Below are positions 1-5,028 of a stretch of DNA of 5,028 bases, piece after piece. The notes beneath the pieces are model-generated. The model was not told where the DNA came from and searched no databases. It was given only the letters and a program-made list of their open reading frames with translations. How positions within the stretch are numbered: the stretch's first letter is position 1; the number at the start of each line of letters is the position of its first letter. Source of the stretch: an uncultured Candidatus Competibacteraceae bacterium. Its GTDB lineage: Bacteria > Pseudomonadota > Gammaproteobacteria > Competibacterales > Competibacteraceae. The translations under genes were made by a program, and so were the position numbers. The stretch is from the NCBI GenBank assembly GCA_937872125.1, contig CALMNY010000207.1, forward strand, positions 1 to 5,028, written 5' to 3'.

Positions 1-137
1 TAGACCTCTGCAGCGGTGAGCGGTCTCGCTACGGGCGGATGGATAACTATCATTAAGCAACATTTACTGCATTAAATTTGACTGGCGACGGATGCCTGGA
101 ATTTAGGGCGCCGATGAAGCTTCGAGTGGGGGCAGTC

Positions 138-2228
138 ATGTACAAGTGGTTATTTTGGTTACCGATTCTTCTGAGCAGCCTGGTCCAGGCCGCTGCTCCA
201 CCGGCTGAGTCGAATGTCAAAAAATGGCAGGACGAAACCGGCAAGTGGCATTATGGCGACGCCCGACCGGTTGCGCCGAACGCCGCTACGAACAGTGCCG
301 CTGAGGCTTACCAACGCGGCGACTACGCCAAGGCGTTCCAGGAGTATATGGAATGGGCCAAACAGGGCGATCCTCGTGCTCAGACCCAGATCGGCCACAT
401 GTACCTGCGCGGCCAGGGAACAGGACAAAACCAGCGCAGCGCCATCGAGTGGTTTCGCAAGGCGGCCATTCAAGGCAATACCGATGCGCAGCTCCAGCTT
501 GGCATCCTGTACGCTGTTGACCCCAGCGCCGCACCGAACGCGAAGGAAGCGCTGTTGTGGCTGCGCAAGGCGGCGGAATCGGGCCATGCTGAAGCGACTT
601 ACATCCTGGCCGGCAAATACGCTTCGGGCCAGGGCGTAAAGCAGGATGACGTCGAAGCGGCTAACCAGTACCGACGGGCGGCGGAAAAGGGCCATCCTGC
701 CGCTCAGTTCGAGCTGGGGAATTTCTACGCCAGCGGGCGCGGAGTTTCGCGCAATGACAAGGAAGCGGTGCAATGGTATCAACGGGCTGCGGAACGGGGC
801 CATGCCGGCGCCCAATTCAGTCTCGGCGCCATGGTGGCCGCTGGCCGTGGGGTGACCGTCAATGATCGGGATACGGTCACCTGGTATCGCAAAGCCGCCG
901 AGCAGGGCCACGCCGAGGCTCAATACAATCTGGCGGTGCGACTGCTCAGCGGGAAGGGCGTATCCGCCAGCGCCGAAGAAGCAGCGCGCTGGCTGCGCAA
1001 GGCCGCCGAGCAGGGCCTGGCGCTGGCGCAACTGAATCTGGGCCGGCTGTACGCCGAGGGACAGGGCCTCGCCCGCGATGACGCAGAAGCAGTGAAGTGG
1101 TATCGCCGGGCTGCCGACCAGGATCAGCCCCTGGCGCAGTACTACCTGGGGCGGATGCTGGCGGATGGGCGCGGCGTGGCGCGCAATGATATGGAAGCCC
1201 TGCAATGGTTCCGCCGTGCGGCTGAGCAGAACTTGCCCGTGGCGCAACTGGATCTGGCCACCAGTTATCTGAATGGCTATGGGGTGATGCTGGACGAAGC
1301 CAGAGGGATGCAATTATTAGGGCTGGCGGCGGCGGGCGGTCAGCCCGAGGCGCAGTTTTTGCTGGCGGAACGTTCTTTTACTGGCCGTGGCGCACCGCGC
1401 AACGACCAGGTCGGCATGGATTGGCTGCGCAAGGCGGCGGAACAGGGTCACGTCGAAGCGTGCTACCGGCTGGCCGAGCGGTACGCCAGCGGCGAGGGGG
1501 TGGCGCGCGACGACGGCCTGGCGGCGGAGTGGTATCGCAAGGCGGCGGAACAAAGCCATACCGCCAGTCAGTTCCGCCTGGCGGTGTTCTACATCGAAGG
1601 CATCGGTGTAACTCAGGATGATCGGCAGGCGCTGCAATGGTTCCGCGAAGCGGCCCAACGGGGCGATGCCGTGGCGCAGTTCAATCTTGGGGTGTTGTAC
1701 GCCTCGGGCCGGGGCGCACCGCGCGATGAGGCGCAGGCTGCAGCGTGGTACCGCAAGGCGGCTGATCAAAAGTTGCCGCTGGCCCAGTTGAATCTGGGGC
1801 TGATGTATGCGGATGGGCAGGGCGGATTGCCGCGCGATCCGGCGCAAGCCGTCGCCTGGTATCGCAAGGCGGCCGATCAGAAGCTGCCGCTGGCCCAGTT
1901 GATGCTGGCGCTCAGCTACGCGACCGGGCACGGCGTAACTCGCGATGACCTGCAGGCGCTTCAGTGGTTCCAGCAAGCCGCCGACAACGATTTGACGCTG
2001 GCCCAATATGGCTTGGGTATGCTGCACGGCACAGGGCGGGGGGTGGTGCCGGATTTAATCCAGGCGCATCAGTGGCTAAGCCTGGCGGTGGCCGGTGGTT
2101 ACCTGGGCGCAACCCAGCCCTTGGACGCCATCGCCAGCCAGATGAGCGAGGCCGATCTGGCGCGCGCCCGCCAACTGGCCCGCGAGTGGCAAGCAGCGAG
2201 CGGCTCCCGACTCTCCAAGCCTAATTAG
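138..2228 (+). CDS. Exported Sel1-repeat (SLR) protein with N-terminal DUF4124-like segment
   Basis: Predicted secreted or periplasmic scaffold protein of 696 residues; Sel1-like repeats form alpha-alpha superhelices that bind other proteins. Residues 1-18 look like a signal peptide (MYK, then a Trp/Leu-rich core, then VQA before Ala), so export by Sec is inferred. Residues 26-44 (KKWQDETGKWHYGDARP within them) resemble the DUF4124 pattern of a Trp, an acidic-Gly turn, His-Tyr, then Asp and Pro. Residues 54-78 form a half-repeat, residues 79-655 are 16 Sel1 repeats, and residues 656-696 are a capping tail with the usual Met-Ser-x-x-x-Leu-x-x-Ala-Arg and REW pattern. I chose ATG 138 because it starts at the signal peptide and follows a GGGGG run at 128-132. 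ATG 114 (AGGG at 105-108) is a real alternative that gives 704 residues; TTG 78 is less likely. The binding partner is unknown and the neighbours do not suggest one. Confidence 0.9.
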   Translation: MYKWLFWLPILLSSLVQAAAPPAESNVKKWQDETGKWHYGDARPVAPNAATNSAAEAYQRGDYAKAFQEYMEWAKQGDPRAQTQIGHMYLRGQGTGQNQRSAIEWFRKAAIQGNTDAQLQLGILYAVDPSAAPNAKEALLWLRKAAESGHAEATYILAGKYASGQGVKQDDVEAANQYRRAAEKGHPAAQFELGNFYASGRGVSRNDKEAVQWYQRAAERGHAGAQFSLGAMVAAGRGVTVNDRDTVTWYRKAAEQGHAEAQYNLAVRLLSGKGVSASAEEAARWLRKAAEQGLALAQLNLGRLYAEGQGLARDDAEAVKWYRRAADQDQPLAQYYLGRMLADGRGVARNDMEALQWFRRAAEQNLPVAQLDLATSYLNGYGVMLDEARGMQLLGLAAAGGQPEAQFLLAERSFTGRGAPRNDQVGMDWLRKAAEQGHVEACYRLAERYASGEGVARDDGLAAEWYRKAAEQSHTASQFRLAVFYIEGIGVTQDDRQALQWFREAAQRGDAVAQFNLGVLYASGRGAPRDEAQAAAWYRKAADQKLPLAQLNLGLMYADGQGGLPRDPAQAVAWYRKAADQKLPLAQLMLALSYATGHGVTRDDLQALQWFQQAADNDLTLAQYGLGMLHGTGRGVVPDLIQAHQWLSLAVAGGYLGATQPLDAIASQMSEADLARARQLAREWQAASGSRLSKPN
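372..2102 (+). repeat. Array of 16 tandem Sel1 repeats (36-residue / 108-bp period)
   Basis: Reading the protein in steps of 36 residues gives 16 units that align as x-x-AQ-x-x-LG-x-x-Y-x-x-G-x-G-V-x-x-D-x-x-x-A-x-x-W-Y-R-K-AAEQG-x. Fifteen units are exactly 36 residues long. Unit 14 (1776-1886) has 37 because of one extra residue in its Gly-rich loop. Unit 2 (480-587) has lost the G-x-G loop and reads VDPSAAPN there. Unit 9 (1236-1343) has lost the Trp and the Arg-Lys pair and reads GMQLLGLAAAGGQ. The regular period points to one continuous superhelix, with possible kinks at units 2, 9 and 14. Confidence 0.93.
1743..1901 (+). repeat. Near-identical 48-bp direct repeat inside Sel1 units 13-15
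   Basis: The stretches 1743-1790 and 1854-1901 encode the same 16 residues (AWYRKAADQKLPLAQL), 111 bases apart. They differ at five bases, all silent: GCG/GCC, TAC/TAT, GCT/GCC, CAA/CAG and TTG/CTG. This fits a within-gene duplication of one repeat that has since collected only synonymous changes. Confidence 0.85.
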
Positions 2229-2285
2229 CGGATGACCGGATGGCTCCGAAAAATTCGCGCAATCTACGTCATCGGCGGTTATCCG
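2229..2285. repeat. 10-bp inverted repeat starting right after the Sel1 gene stop codon
   Basis: CGGATGACCG at 2229-2238 pairs with CGGTTATCCG at 2276-2285 over ten positions, with one G-U pair in RNA. The 37-base loop between them can form a small inner hairpin (CGAA 2247-2250 with TTCG 2254-2257). The left arm begins at the base after the TAG stop. No T-run follows, so it is not a classical intrinsic terminator. It may be a 3'-end-stabilising structure or chance. Confidence 0.4.
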
Positions 2286-2298
2286 TGATTCAGACTGA

Positions 2299-2308
2299 GA
2301 AGCGGCCT
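2299..2308. repeat. Extra copy of the REP head sequence
   Basis: GAAGCGGCCT at 2299-2308 matches GGAGCGGCCT at 2331-2340 at nine of ten positions, in the same orientation and 32 bases upstream. It may be the remnant of a second REP unit. It is short enough to be chance. Confidence 0.3.
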
Positions 2309-2330
2309 AAAAACTAACGTGTTGATTATG

Positions 2331-2383
2331 GGAGCGGCCTTGGTCGCGATATGAGGGCCAGCAATCGCGGCCAAGGCCGCTCC
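2331..2383. repeat. REP-like palindromic element (possible REPIN/REP singlet)
   Basis: The left arm GGAGCGGCCTTGGTCGCGAT (2331-2350) pairs with the right arm ATCGCGGCCAAGGCCGCTCC (2364-2383). Nineteen of 20 positions are Watson-Crick pairs and the other is a G-U pair in RNA. The loop is 13 bases. An outer GTGTT (2319-2323) and AACAC (2384-2388) could extend the stem past a bulge. The GGAGCGGCC head resembles the REP families of pseudomonads, xanthomonads and related bacteria (known from memory; the exact family is not assigned). Its place between two co-directional genes is typical of REPs. It could also reduce read-through or protect the upstream mRNA end, but no T-run follows directly. Confidence 0.75.
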
Positions 2384-2511
2384 AACACATAACCAATTGA
2401 TTTAATAATATTAATTTTTTTGGCAACTTCTGAGGATGGGGCATTAACTACCAGCTTCGGCTTCTCGACCTTTGGACATAGGCATCACAGAAAAACTTAC
2501 ACAAGGAAAGA

Positions 2512-2541
2512 TTGTGAAAGAAAGAAGGGAAGCAGTATAAA
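2512..2541 (+). promoter_or_regulatory. Candidate sigma70-type promoter for the acyl-CoA ligase gene
   Basis: TTGTGA (2512-2517) and TATAAA (2536-2541) are separated by 18 bases. They match the consensus hexamers at four and five of six positions. Transcription would start near 2548, leaving a 5' leader of about 50 bases before the ATG at 2599. It lies in an otherwise gene-free spacer, which supports a separate transcript for the ligase. No operator was recognised around it. Confidence 0.4.
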
Positions 2542-2586
2542 GATTCTGTAAATGAGCAAGGCTTCGGCCGTCAAAGCCAACCAGCC

Positions 2587-2591
2587 AAAGG
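2587..2591 (+). promoter_or_regulatory. Ribosome binding site deciding the ligase start
   Basis: AAAGG lies seven bases before the ATG at 2599. The next in-frame ATG (2650) has no comparable purine run, so 2599 is preferred. The site is embedded in CCAAAGGTC (2585-2593), which has a perfect complement upstream at 2467-2475. Confidence 0.5.
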
Positions 2592-2598
2592 TCTAAAA

Positions 2599-4158
2599 AT
2601 GGGCGACAGGCGAGGTTATACCGGCGAGTTACCACCGGTGCGGTTCAATATGGCGCGGTACTGTCTGAACACCGCGGCGCAAGCTACCCCGGACAAAGTA
2701 GCGCTGATCGTGGTATCCGACGCCCACGCGCCAGCCGAATCAGCGGAACGCTGGACGTATGCGCAACTGGACGAGGCGGTGCGGCGGGTGGCAGCAGGGC
2801 TGCGCGGTCTGGGGCTGGAACCAGGGGCGCGGCTGATGATCCGCATGGGCAACACCAGCGATTACGCCCTACTGTTCTTTGGCGCCATCGCTGCCGGCTG
2901 CGTACCGCTGCCATCCTCGGCGCAACTGACCGAGGAAGAAGCCGATTTTCTGCTGGCCGATTCCGGCGCTCAAGTGCTCGCTATGTCCGAGGAGCTGGCG
3001 ATTGTGCCGCCGCCCGGCGTGCGAACGCTCGGCCCTGCTGATCTCGCAGCCCTGCGGACCCAGTACCAACCACTGGACTATGCTGATACCACCGCCGACG
3101 ATCCAGCCTTTCTCATTTACACCTCCGGCACCACCGGCCAGCCCAAGGGCGTGCTGCACGCCCAGCGTTCGGCTTGGGGGCGGCGACCGATGTACCAAGG
3201 CTGGTATGGCATTCAACCGGACGACGTGATCCTGCACGCCGGGGCGTTCAACTGGACCTATACCCTGGGCGTGGGTCTGACCGATCCCTGGGCCAACGGC
3301 GCGACGGCGGTGCTCTACAACGGTCCCCGTGATGTCACGATCTGGCCACTGCTGATGGAAAAGTTCCGGGCGACCCTGTTTGCGGCGGTGCCTGGGCTGT
3401 ACCGGCAGATCCTGAAATACAACGACCTGCGCGCATTCGATCTGTCCAGCCTGCGCCATGGCCTGACCGCCGGCGAAGCGCTCAATACCGCGCTGCTGGA
3501 ACAATGGCGGACAACCACAGGTAAGGAACTGTATGAGGCGCTGGGGATGAGCGAATGCTCGACCTACGTTTCTTCGTCGCCGAGCGTGCCGGTCAGGCCG
3601 GGCAGTCCCGGCAAGCCGCAGCAAGGCCGCTGCGTAGCGGCGCTGCCGGTCGAGGGCGGCGAGGAGCCGCTGCCGCCGGGCGAGACCGGGCTGTTGGCCG
3701 TGCATCGCAGCGATCCGGGCCTGATGCTGGGCTACTGGAACCGGCCCGAGGAAGAGGAACTGGTTTACCGGGGTGAGTGGTTCATCGGCGGCGATCTGGT
3801 CCATTTCGACGCTGACGGCTACATGATCTATCACGGTCGCAACGACGATGTGATGAACGCCATGGGCTATCGGGTCTCGCCGCTGGAGGTGGAGCATTGC
3901 CTGAGCCAGCATCCAGCGGTGGCGGAAGTCGCGGTGACCGAACTGACGGTGCGTGAAGGCGTGTCGGTGATCGCCGCCTTCGTCGTGCCGCGCGATCCCG
4001 ACGAGCCCGATGGACTGGACGCCGCACCGCTGCTGGCTCACGCCCACGCGCACCTGGCCGCCTACAAGTGCCCCCGCGAAATCATCTTCACCGATAGCCT
4101 GCCGCGCACCGCCAACGGCAAGGTCCGGCGTCGCGATTTGGCCCGGTGGCGGCGGTAA
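2599..4158 (+). CDS. AMP-forming acyl-CoA ligase (benzoate/medium-chain acyl-CoA ligase-like)
   Basis: Cytoplasmic enzyme of the ANL superfamily, 519 residues, the usual length. It joins a carboxylic acid to CoA using ATP, through an acyl-adenylate, releasing AMP and pyrophosphate. The set of motifs is complete: phosphate loop YTSGTTGQPKG at 174-184; acid-pocket region HAGAFNWTYTLG at 213-224; A5 motif LGMSE at 315-319; ribose-binding Asp399 in EWFIGGD; Arg414 with hinge Asp416 in GRNDD; Arg425 in GYRVSPLEVE; and adenylation Lys508 in the C-terminal TANGKVRRRDL. The large domain covers about 1-413 and the mobile lid about 414-519. The layout FNWTYTLG...DPWANGATAVLY recalls benzoate-CoA ligases, but the substrate cannot be read from sequence; aromatic, alicyclic or medium-chain acids are all possible. 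The gene appears to have its own promoter. No beta-oxidation or aromatic-degradation partner is visible in the window. Confidence 0.93.
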   Translation: MGDRRGYTGELPPVRFNMARYCLNTAAQATPDKVALIVVSDAHAPAESAERWTYAQLDEAVRRVAAGLRGLGLEPGARLMIRMGNTSDYALLFFGAIAAGCVPLPSSAQLTEEEADFLLADSGAQVLAMSEELAIVPPPGVRTLGPADLAALRTQYQPLDYADTTADDPAFLIYTSGTTGQPKGVLHAQRSAWGRRPMYQGWYGIQPDDVILHAGAFNWTYTLGVGLTDPWANGATAVLYNGPRDVTIWPLLMEKFRATLFAAVPGLYRQILKYNDLRAFDLSSLRHGLTAGEALNTALLEQWRTTTGKELYEALGMSECSTYVSSSPSVPVRPGSPGKPQQGRCVAALPVEGGEEPLPPGETGLLAVHRSDPGLMLGYWNRPEEEELVYRGEWFIGGDLVHFDADGYMIYHGRNDDVMNAMGYRVSPLEVEHCLSQHPAVAEVAVTELTVREGVSVIAAFVVPRDPDEPDGLDAAPLLAHAHAHLAAYKCPREIIFTDSLPRTANGKVRRRDLARWRR

Positions 4159-4163
4159 ATTAA

Positions 4164-4184
4164 AATGATGTATAAAACATCATT
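4164..4184. repeat. Perfect 8-bp inverted repeat, operator-like
   Basis: AATGATGT (4164-4171) and ACATCATT (4177-4184) are exact reverse complements with five bases between them. The element begins six bases after the ligase stop codon. The 13-bp centre-to-centre spacing of the arms is compatible with a dimeric regulator binding both half-sites. The XRE-type protein encoded just downstream is the natural candidate, but this is inference. As RNA it is a weak AT-rich stem without a T-run, so a terminator role is less likely. Confidence 0.5.
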
Positions 4185-4199
4185 ATCTTATATTTATTA

Positions 4200-4228
4200 T
4201 TGCATTTTAAAATTTAATAGATGATAAT
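4200..4228 (+). promoter_or_regulatory. Candidate promoter for the HTH gene
   Basis: TTGCAT (4200-4205) and GATAAT (4223-4228) are spaced by 17 bases; the -10 matches the consensus at five of six positions, the -35 at three. Transcription would start near 4235, about 25 bases before ATG 4260. The palindrome ATTTTAAAAT (4204-4213) lies between the two hexamers. In such AT-rich DNA, -10-like sequences arise easily by chance. Confidence 0.35.
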
Positions 4229-4259
4229 TAATGTAATATATAAAATTCTGGCCTTCATT

Positions 4260-4505
4260 ATGATCACGGCGGCCCAGTTGAAAGCGGCGCGAGCCTTGTT
4301 GGGCCTGGATCAGCGCGCCTTGGCAGAAGCTGCTGACCTGTCTCTGCCGACCATCCAGCGGATGGAAGCGAGCGACGGCACCATTCGCGGTAATGTGGAC
4401 TCACTGGTCAAGCTCATCGCCGCACTCGATGCTGCCGGGCTGGAACTGATCGGCGAGGGCGCTGCCACCGAGGGCAGCGGACGCGGGGTCCGGCTGAAAC
4501 GTTGA
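4260..4505 (+). CDS. Small XRE/HTH_3-type DNA-binding regulator
   Basis: Predicted transcriptional regulator of 81 residues, essentially one helix-turn-helix domain. The first helix is about residues 4-14 (AAQLKAARALL), the second about Q18-A25, and the recognition helix about S28-M35 (SLPTIQRM), followed by the R-G-N and hydrophobic helix (V46-A58) usual in Cro/C1-type folds. The tail GRGVRLKR is typical of short stand-alone members. I chose ATG 4260 because the domain begins at its second or third residue. ATG 4221 would add 13 residues read from the AT-rich spacer (MIINVIYKILAFI), which look like non-coding DNA. No clear Shine-Dalgarno precedes either start. The gene follows the ligase by 101 bases and precedes the HyfB-like gene by 53 bases, so it could regulate either one or itself. 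Its ligand and target are unknown. Confidence 0.85.
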   Translation: MITAAQLKAARALLGLDQRALAEAADLSLPTIQRMEASDGTIRGNVDSLVKLIAALDAAGLELIGEGAATEGSGRGVRLKR

Positions 4506-4558
4506 ACCTCAATCAGCACGGGGATTGCCGCGTGCCAGCGGGAGTGGATTTCGCAACC

Positions 4559-5028
4559 ATGTCATTGCCACTACTGTTGAGTTTGTTGATGGTCCTGCTC
4601 GCGACGGGCGTCTACGCGATCGCCGCATCGCGCCAGCCCAGCGGCAGCCGCCAGATCTACAGCGTCACGCTGGCGCTTTGCGTCATCCTGCTGGCGCTGG
4701 CGTTGGCGCATCTGCTGGCCGCGCCCGTACCGGCGACCCTCACCCTGCCGCTGGGTCTGCCCTGGCTGGGCGCGCATTTCCGGCTGGACGCGCTGTCGGC
4801 CTTTTTCCTGGTCGTGGTCAATCTGGGCGGCGCTGTCGCCAGCCTGTTCGCCCTGGGCTACGGCCAGCACGAACCCGCGCCCGGGCGGGTGTTGCCGTTC
4901 TTCCCGGCATTTCTGGCCGGCATGAATCTGGTGCTGCTGGCCGACGACGCCTTTACGTTCCTGTTCGCCTGGGAATTCATGTCGCTGAGTTCCTGGGCGC
5001 TGGTCATGGCCCATCACCGGGAGCCGGC
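4559..5028 (+). CDS. hyfB: Hydrogenase-4 subunit B (HyfB)/NuoL-like proton-translocating subunit, N-terminal part
   Basis: Partial gene, open to the window edge: 156 codons are visible without a stop. The protein is very hydrophobic, with likely membrane segments near residues 3-23, 34-54, 79-99, 111-127 and 131-151. The segment FRLDALSAFFLVVVNLGG (74-91) and WEFMSLSSWALV (138-149) are typical of the HyfB/NuoL/MrpA antiporter-like family. Glu139 after Trp138 sits where NuoL has its essential TM5 glutamate. Members form the membrane arm of hydrogenase-4, formate hydrogenlyase or related complexes and move protons or Na+. HyfB fits better than NuoL by the wording of these motifs, by recognition only. 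The start is uncertain: ATG 4559 has GGAG 14 bases upstream, whereas in-frame GTG 4532 follows GGGGA (4520-4524) at seven bases and would add nine residues. Partner genes presumably follow outside the window. Confidence 0.83.
   Translation, partial: MSLPLLLSLLMVLLATGVYAIAASRQPSGSRQIYSVTLALCVILLALALAHLLAAPVPATLTLPLGLPWLGAHFRLDALSAFFLVVVNLGGAVASLFALGYGQHEPAPGRVLPFFPAFLAGMNLVLLADDAFTFLFAWEFMSLSSWALVMAHHREP

Larger units (their letters stand above)
2299..2598. other. Intergenic spacer without a supportable gene
   Basis: After the dyad that follows the Sel1 gene, this stretch holds a REP-like hairpin (2331-2383), an AT-rich patch (about 2385-2421, ending in seven T bases), a purine-rich patch (about 2488-2535) and a candidate promoter (2512-2541). 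A 63-codon reverse-strand reading frame overlaps 2444-2635, but it shows no recognisable domain, runs into the ligase start and is not called. No tRNA or known small RNA was recognised. Confidence 0.7.
4159..4259. promoter_or_regulatory. Very AT-rich regulatory spacer before the HTH gene
   Basis: By hand count only 10 of the 89 bases at 4159-4247 are G or C, between two GC-rich genes. The stretch contains the inverted repeat at 4164-4184, a perfect 10-bp palindrome ATTTTAAAAT at 4204-4213, and a candidate promoter. It could be a strong promoter/UP-element region, an autoregulation site for the small regulator downstream, or the edge of acquired DNA. No T-rich intrinsic terminator for the ligase gene was recognised here. 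Confidence 0.6.

Noticed and set aside
78..107. TTGACT at 78-83 as a -35 element for the Sel1 gene
   Set aside because: The -35 is good, but the bases 16-18 further on (ATTTAG/TTTAGG) match a -10 at only about three positions, so no promoter is called.
78..137. TTG 78 as the Sel1 gene start
   Set aside because: It would place about 20 mostly hydrophilic residues before the signal peptide, and no ribosome site stands before it. ATG 138 or 114 is better.
159..2027. Long reverse-strand reading frames (384 and 236 codons) opposite the Sel1 gene
   Set aside because: They are antisense to a strongly supported repeat protein. Their openness follows from GC-rich codon use and the 108-bp repetition, and they show no domain of their own.
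372..2102. CRISPR or other non-coding tandem array
   Set aside because: The 108-bp period is in frame, the units vary mainly by codon, and the protein repeats match Sel1. There are no constant repeats with unique spacers.
2402..2421. TTAATA-A-TATTAA followed by seven T bases as an intrinsic terminator
   Set aside because: The stem is all A-T with a one-base loop and could not form a stable RNA hairpin. The REP-like stem is about 30 bases upstream of the T-run, too far for a classical terminator.
2444..2635. 63-codon reverse-strand ORF in the spacer before the ligase
   Set aside because: It has no recognisable domain, overlaps the ligase start and contains the candidate promoter region. Its length is within chance.
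2869..4053. 394-codon reverse-strand frame opposite the acyl-CoA ligase
   Set aside because: The plus-strand product has every ANL motif in order. The reverse product is rich in His, Arg and Gln with no recognisable fold, as expected for a shadow frame.
4571..5017. 148-codon reverse-strand frame at the right end
   Set aside because: It is antisense to the HyfB-like gene. Its Gln/Arg/His-rich product is the usual shadow of hydrophobic Leu/Ala-rich membrane codons.

Overview
The window looks like ordinary chromosomal DNA from a GC-rich proteobacterium, most likely a gammaproteobacterium. Three things suggest this: a DUF4124-like motif at the start of a secreted Sel1-repeat protein, a REP-type GGAGCGGCC hairpin between genes, and a hydrogenase-4 subunit B (HyfB)-like membrane protein. 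The assignment is by recognition only; no genus can be named safely. All four supported genes lie on the + strand. Coding DNA is GC-rich, while the spacers before the second and third genes contain AT-rich patches.

Layout: (1) 1-137 is a leader with no gene that I can support. (2) 138-2228 encodes an exported protein of about 696 residues. It has a signal peptide, a short DUF4124-like segment and 16 tandem Sel1 repeats of 36 residues. (3) 2229-2598 is a 370-base spacer. It holds a dyad directly after the stop codon, a REP-like hairpin, an AT-rich stretch and a candidate promoter. (4) 2599-4158 encodes a complete AMP-forming acyl-CoA ligase of 519 residues in the benzoate/medium-chain acyl-CoA ligase style. 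(5) 4159-4259 is a very AT-rich spacer with inverted repeats and a candidate promoter. (6) 4260-4505 encodes an 81-residue XRE/HTH_3-type DNA-binding protein. (7) 4559 to the right edge is the N-terminal part of a HyfB/NuoL-like proton-translocating subunit, cut by the window end.

The genes do not form one obvious pathway. The Sel1 protein is probably a periplasmic scaffold. The ligase would activate a carboxylic acid to its CoA thioester, and has no partner enzymes in view. The small regulator and the HyfB-like gene are co-directional and 53 bases apart, so they could share a transcript, perhaps at the head of a larger hydrogenase-4-like or antiporter-like operon that continues to the right. 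I found no mobile element, CRISPR array, tRNA or rRNA, and no clear sign of a previously undescribed system. The most checkable leads are the AT-rich operator-like spacer before the regulator, the regulator-HyfB junction, and the REP-like element.
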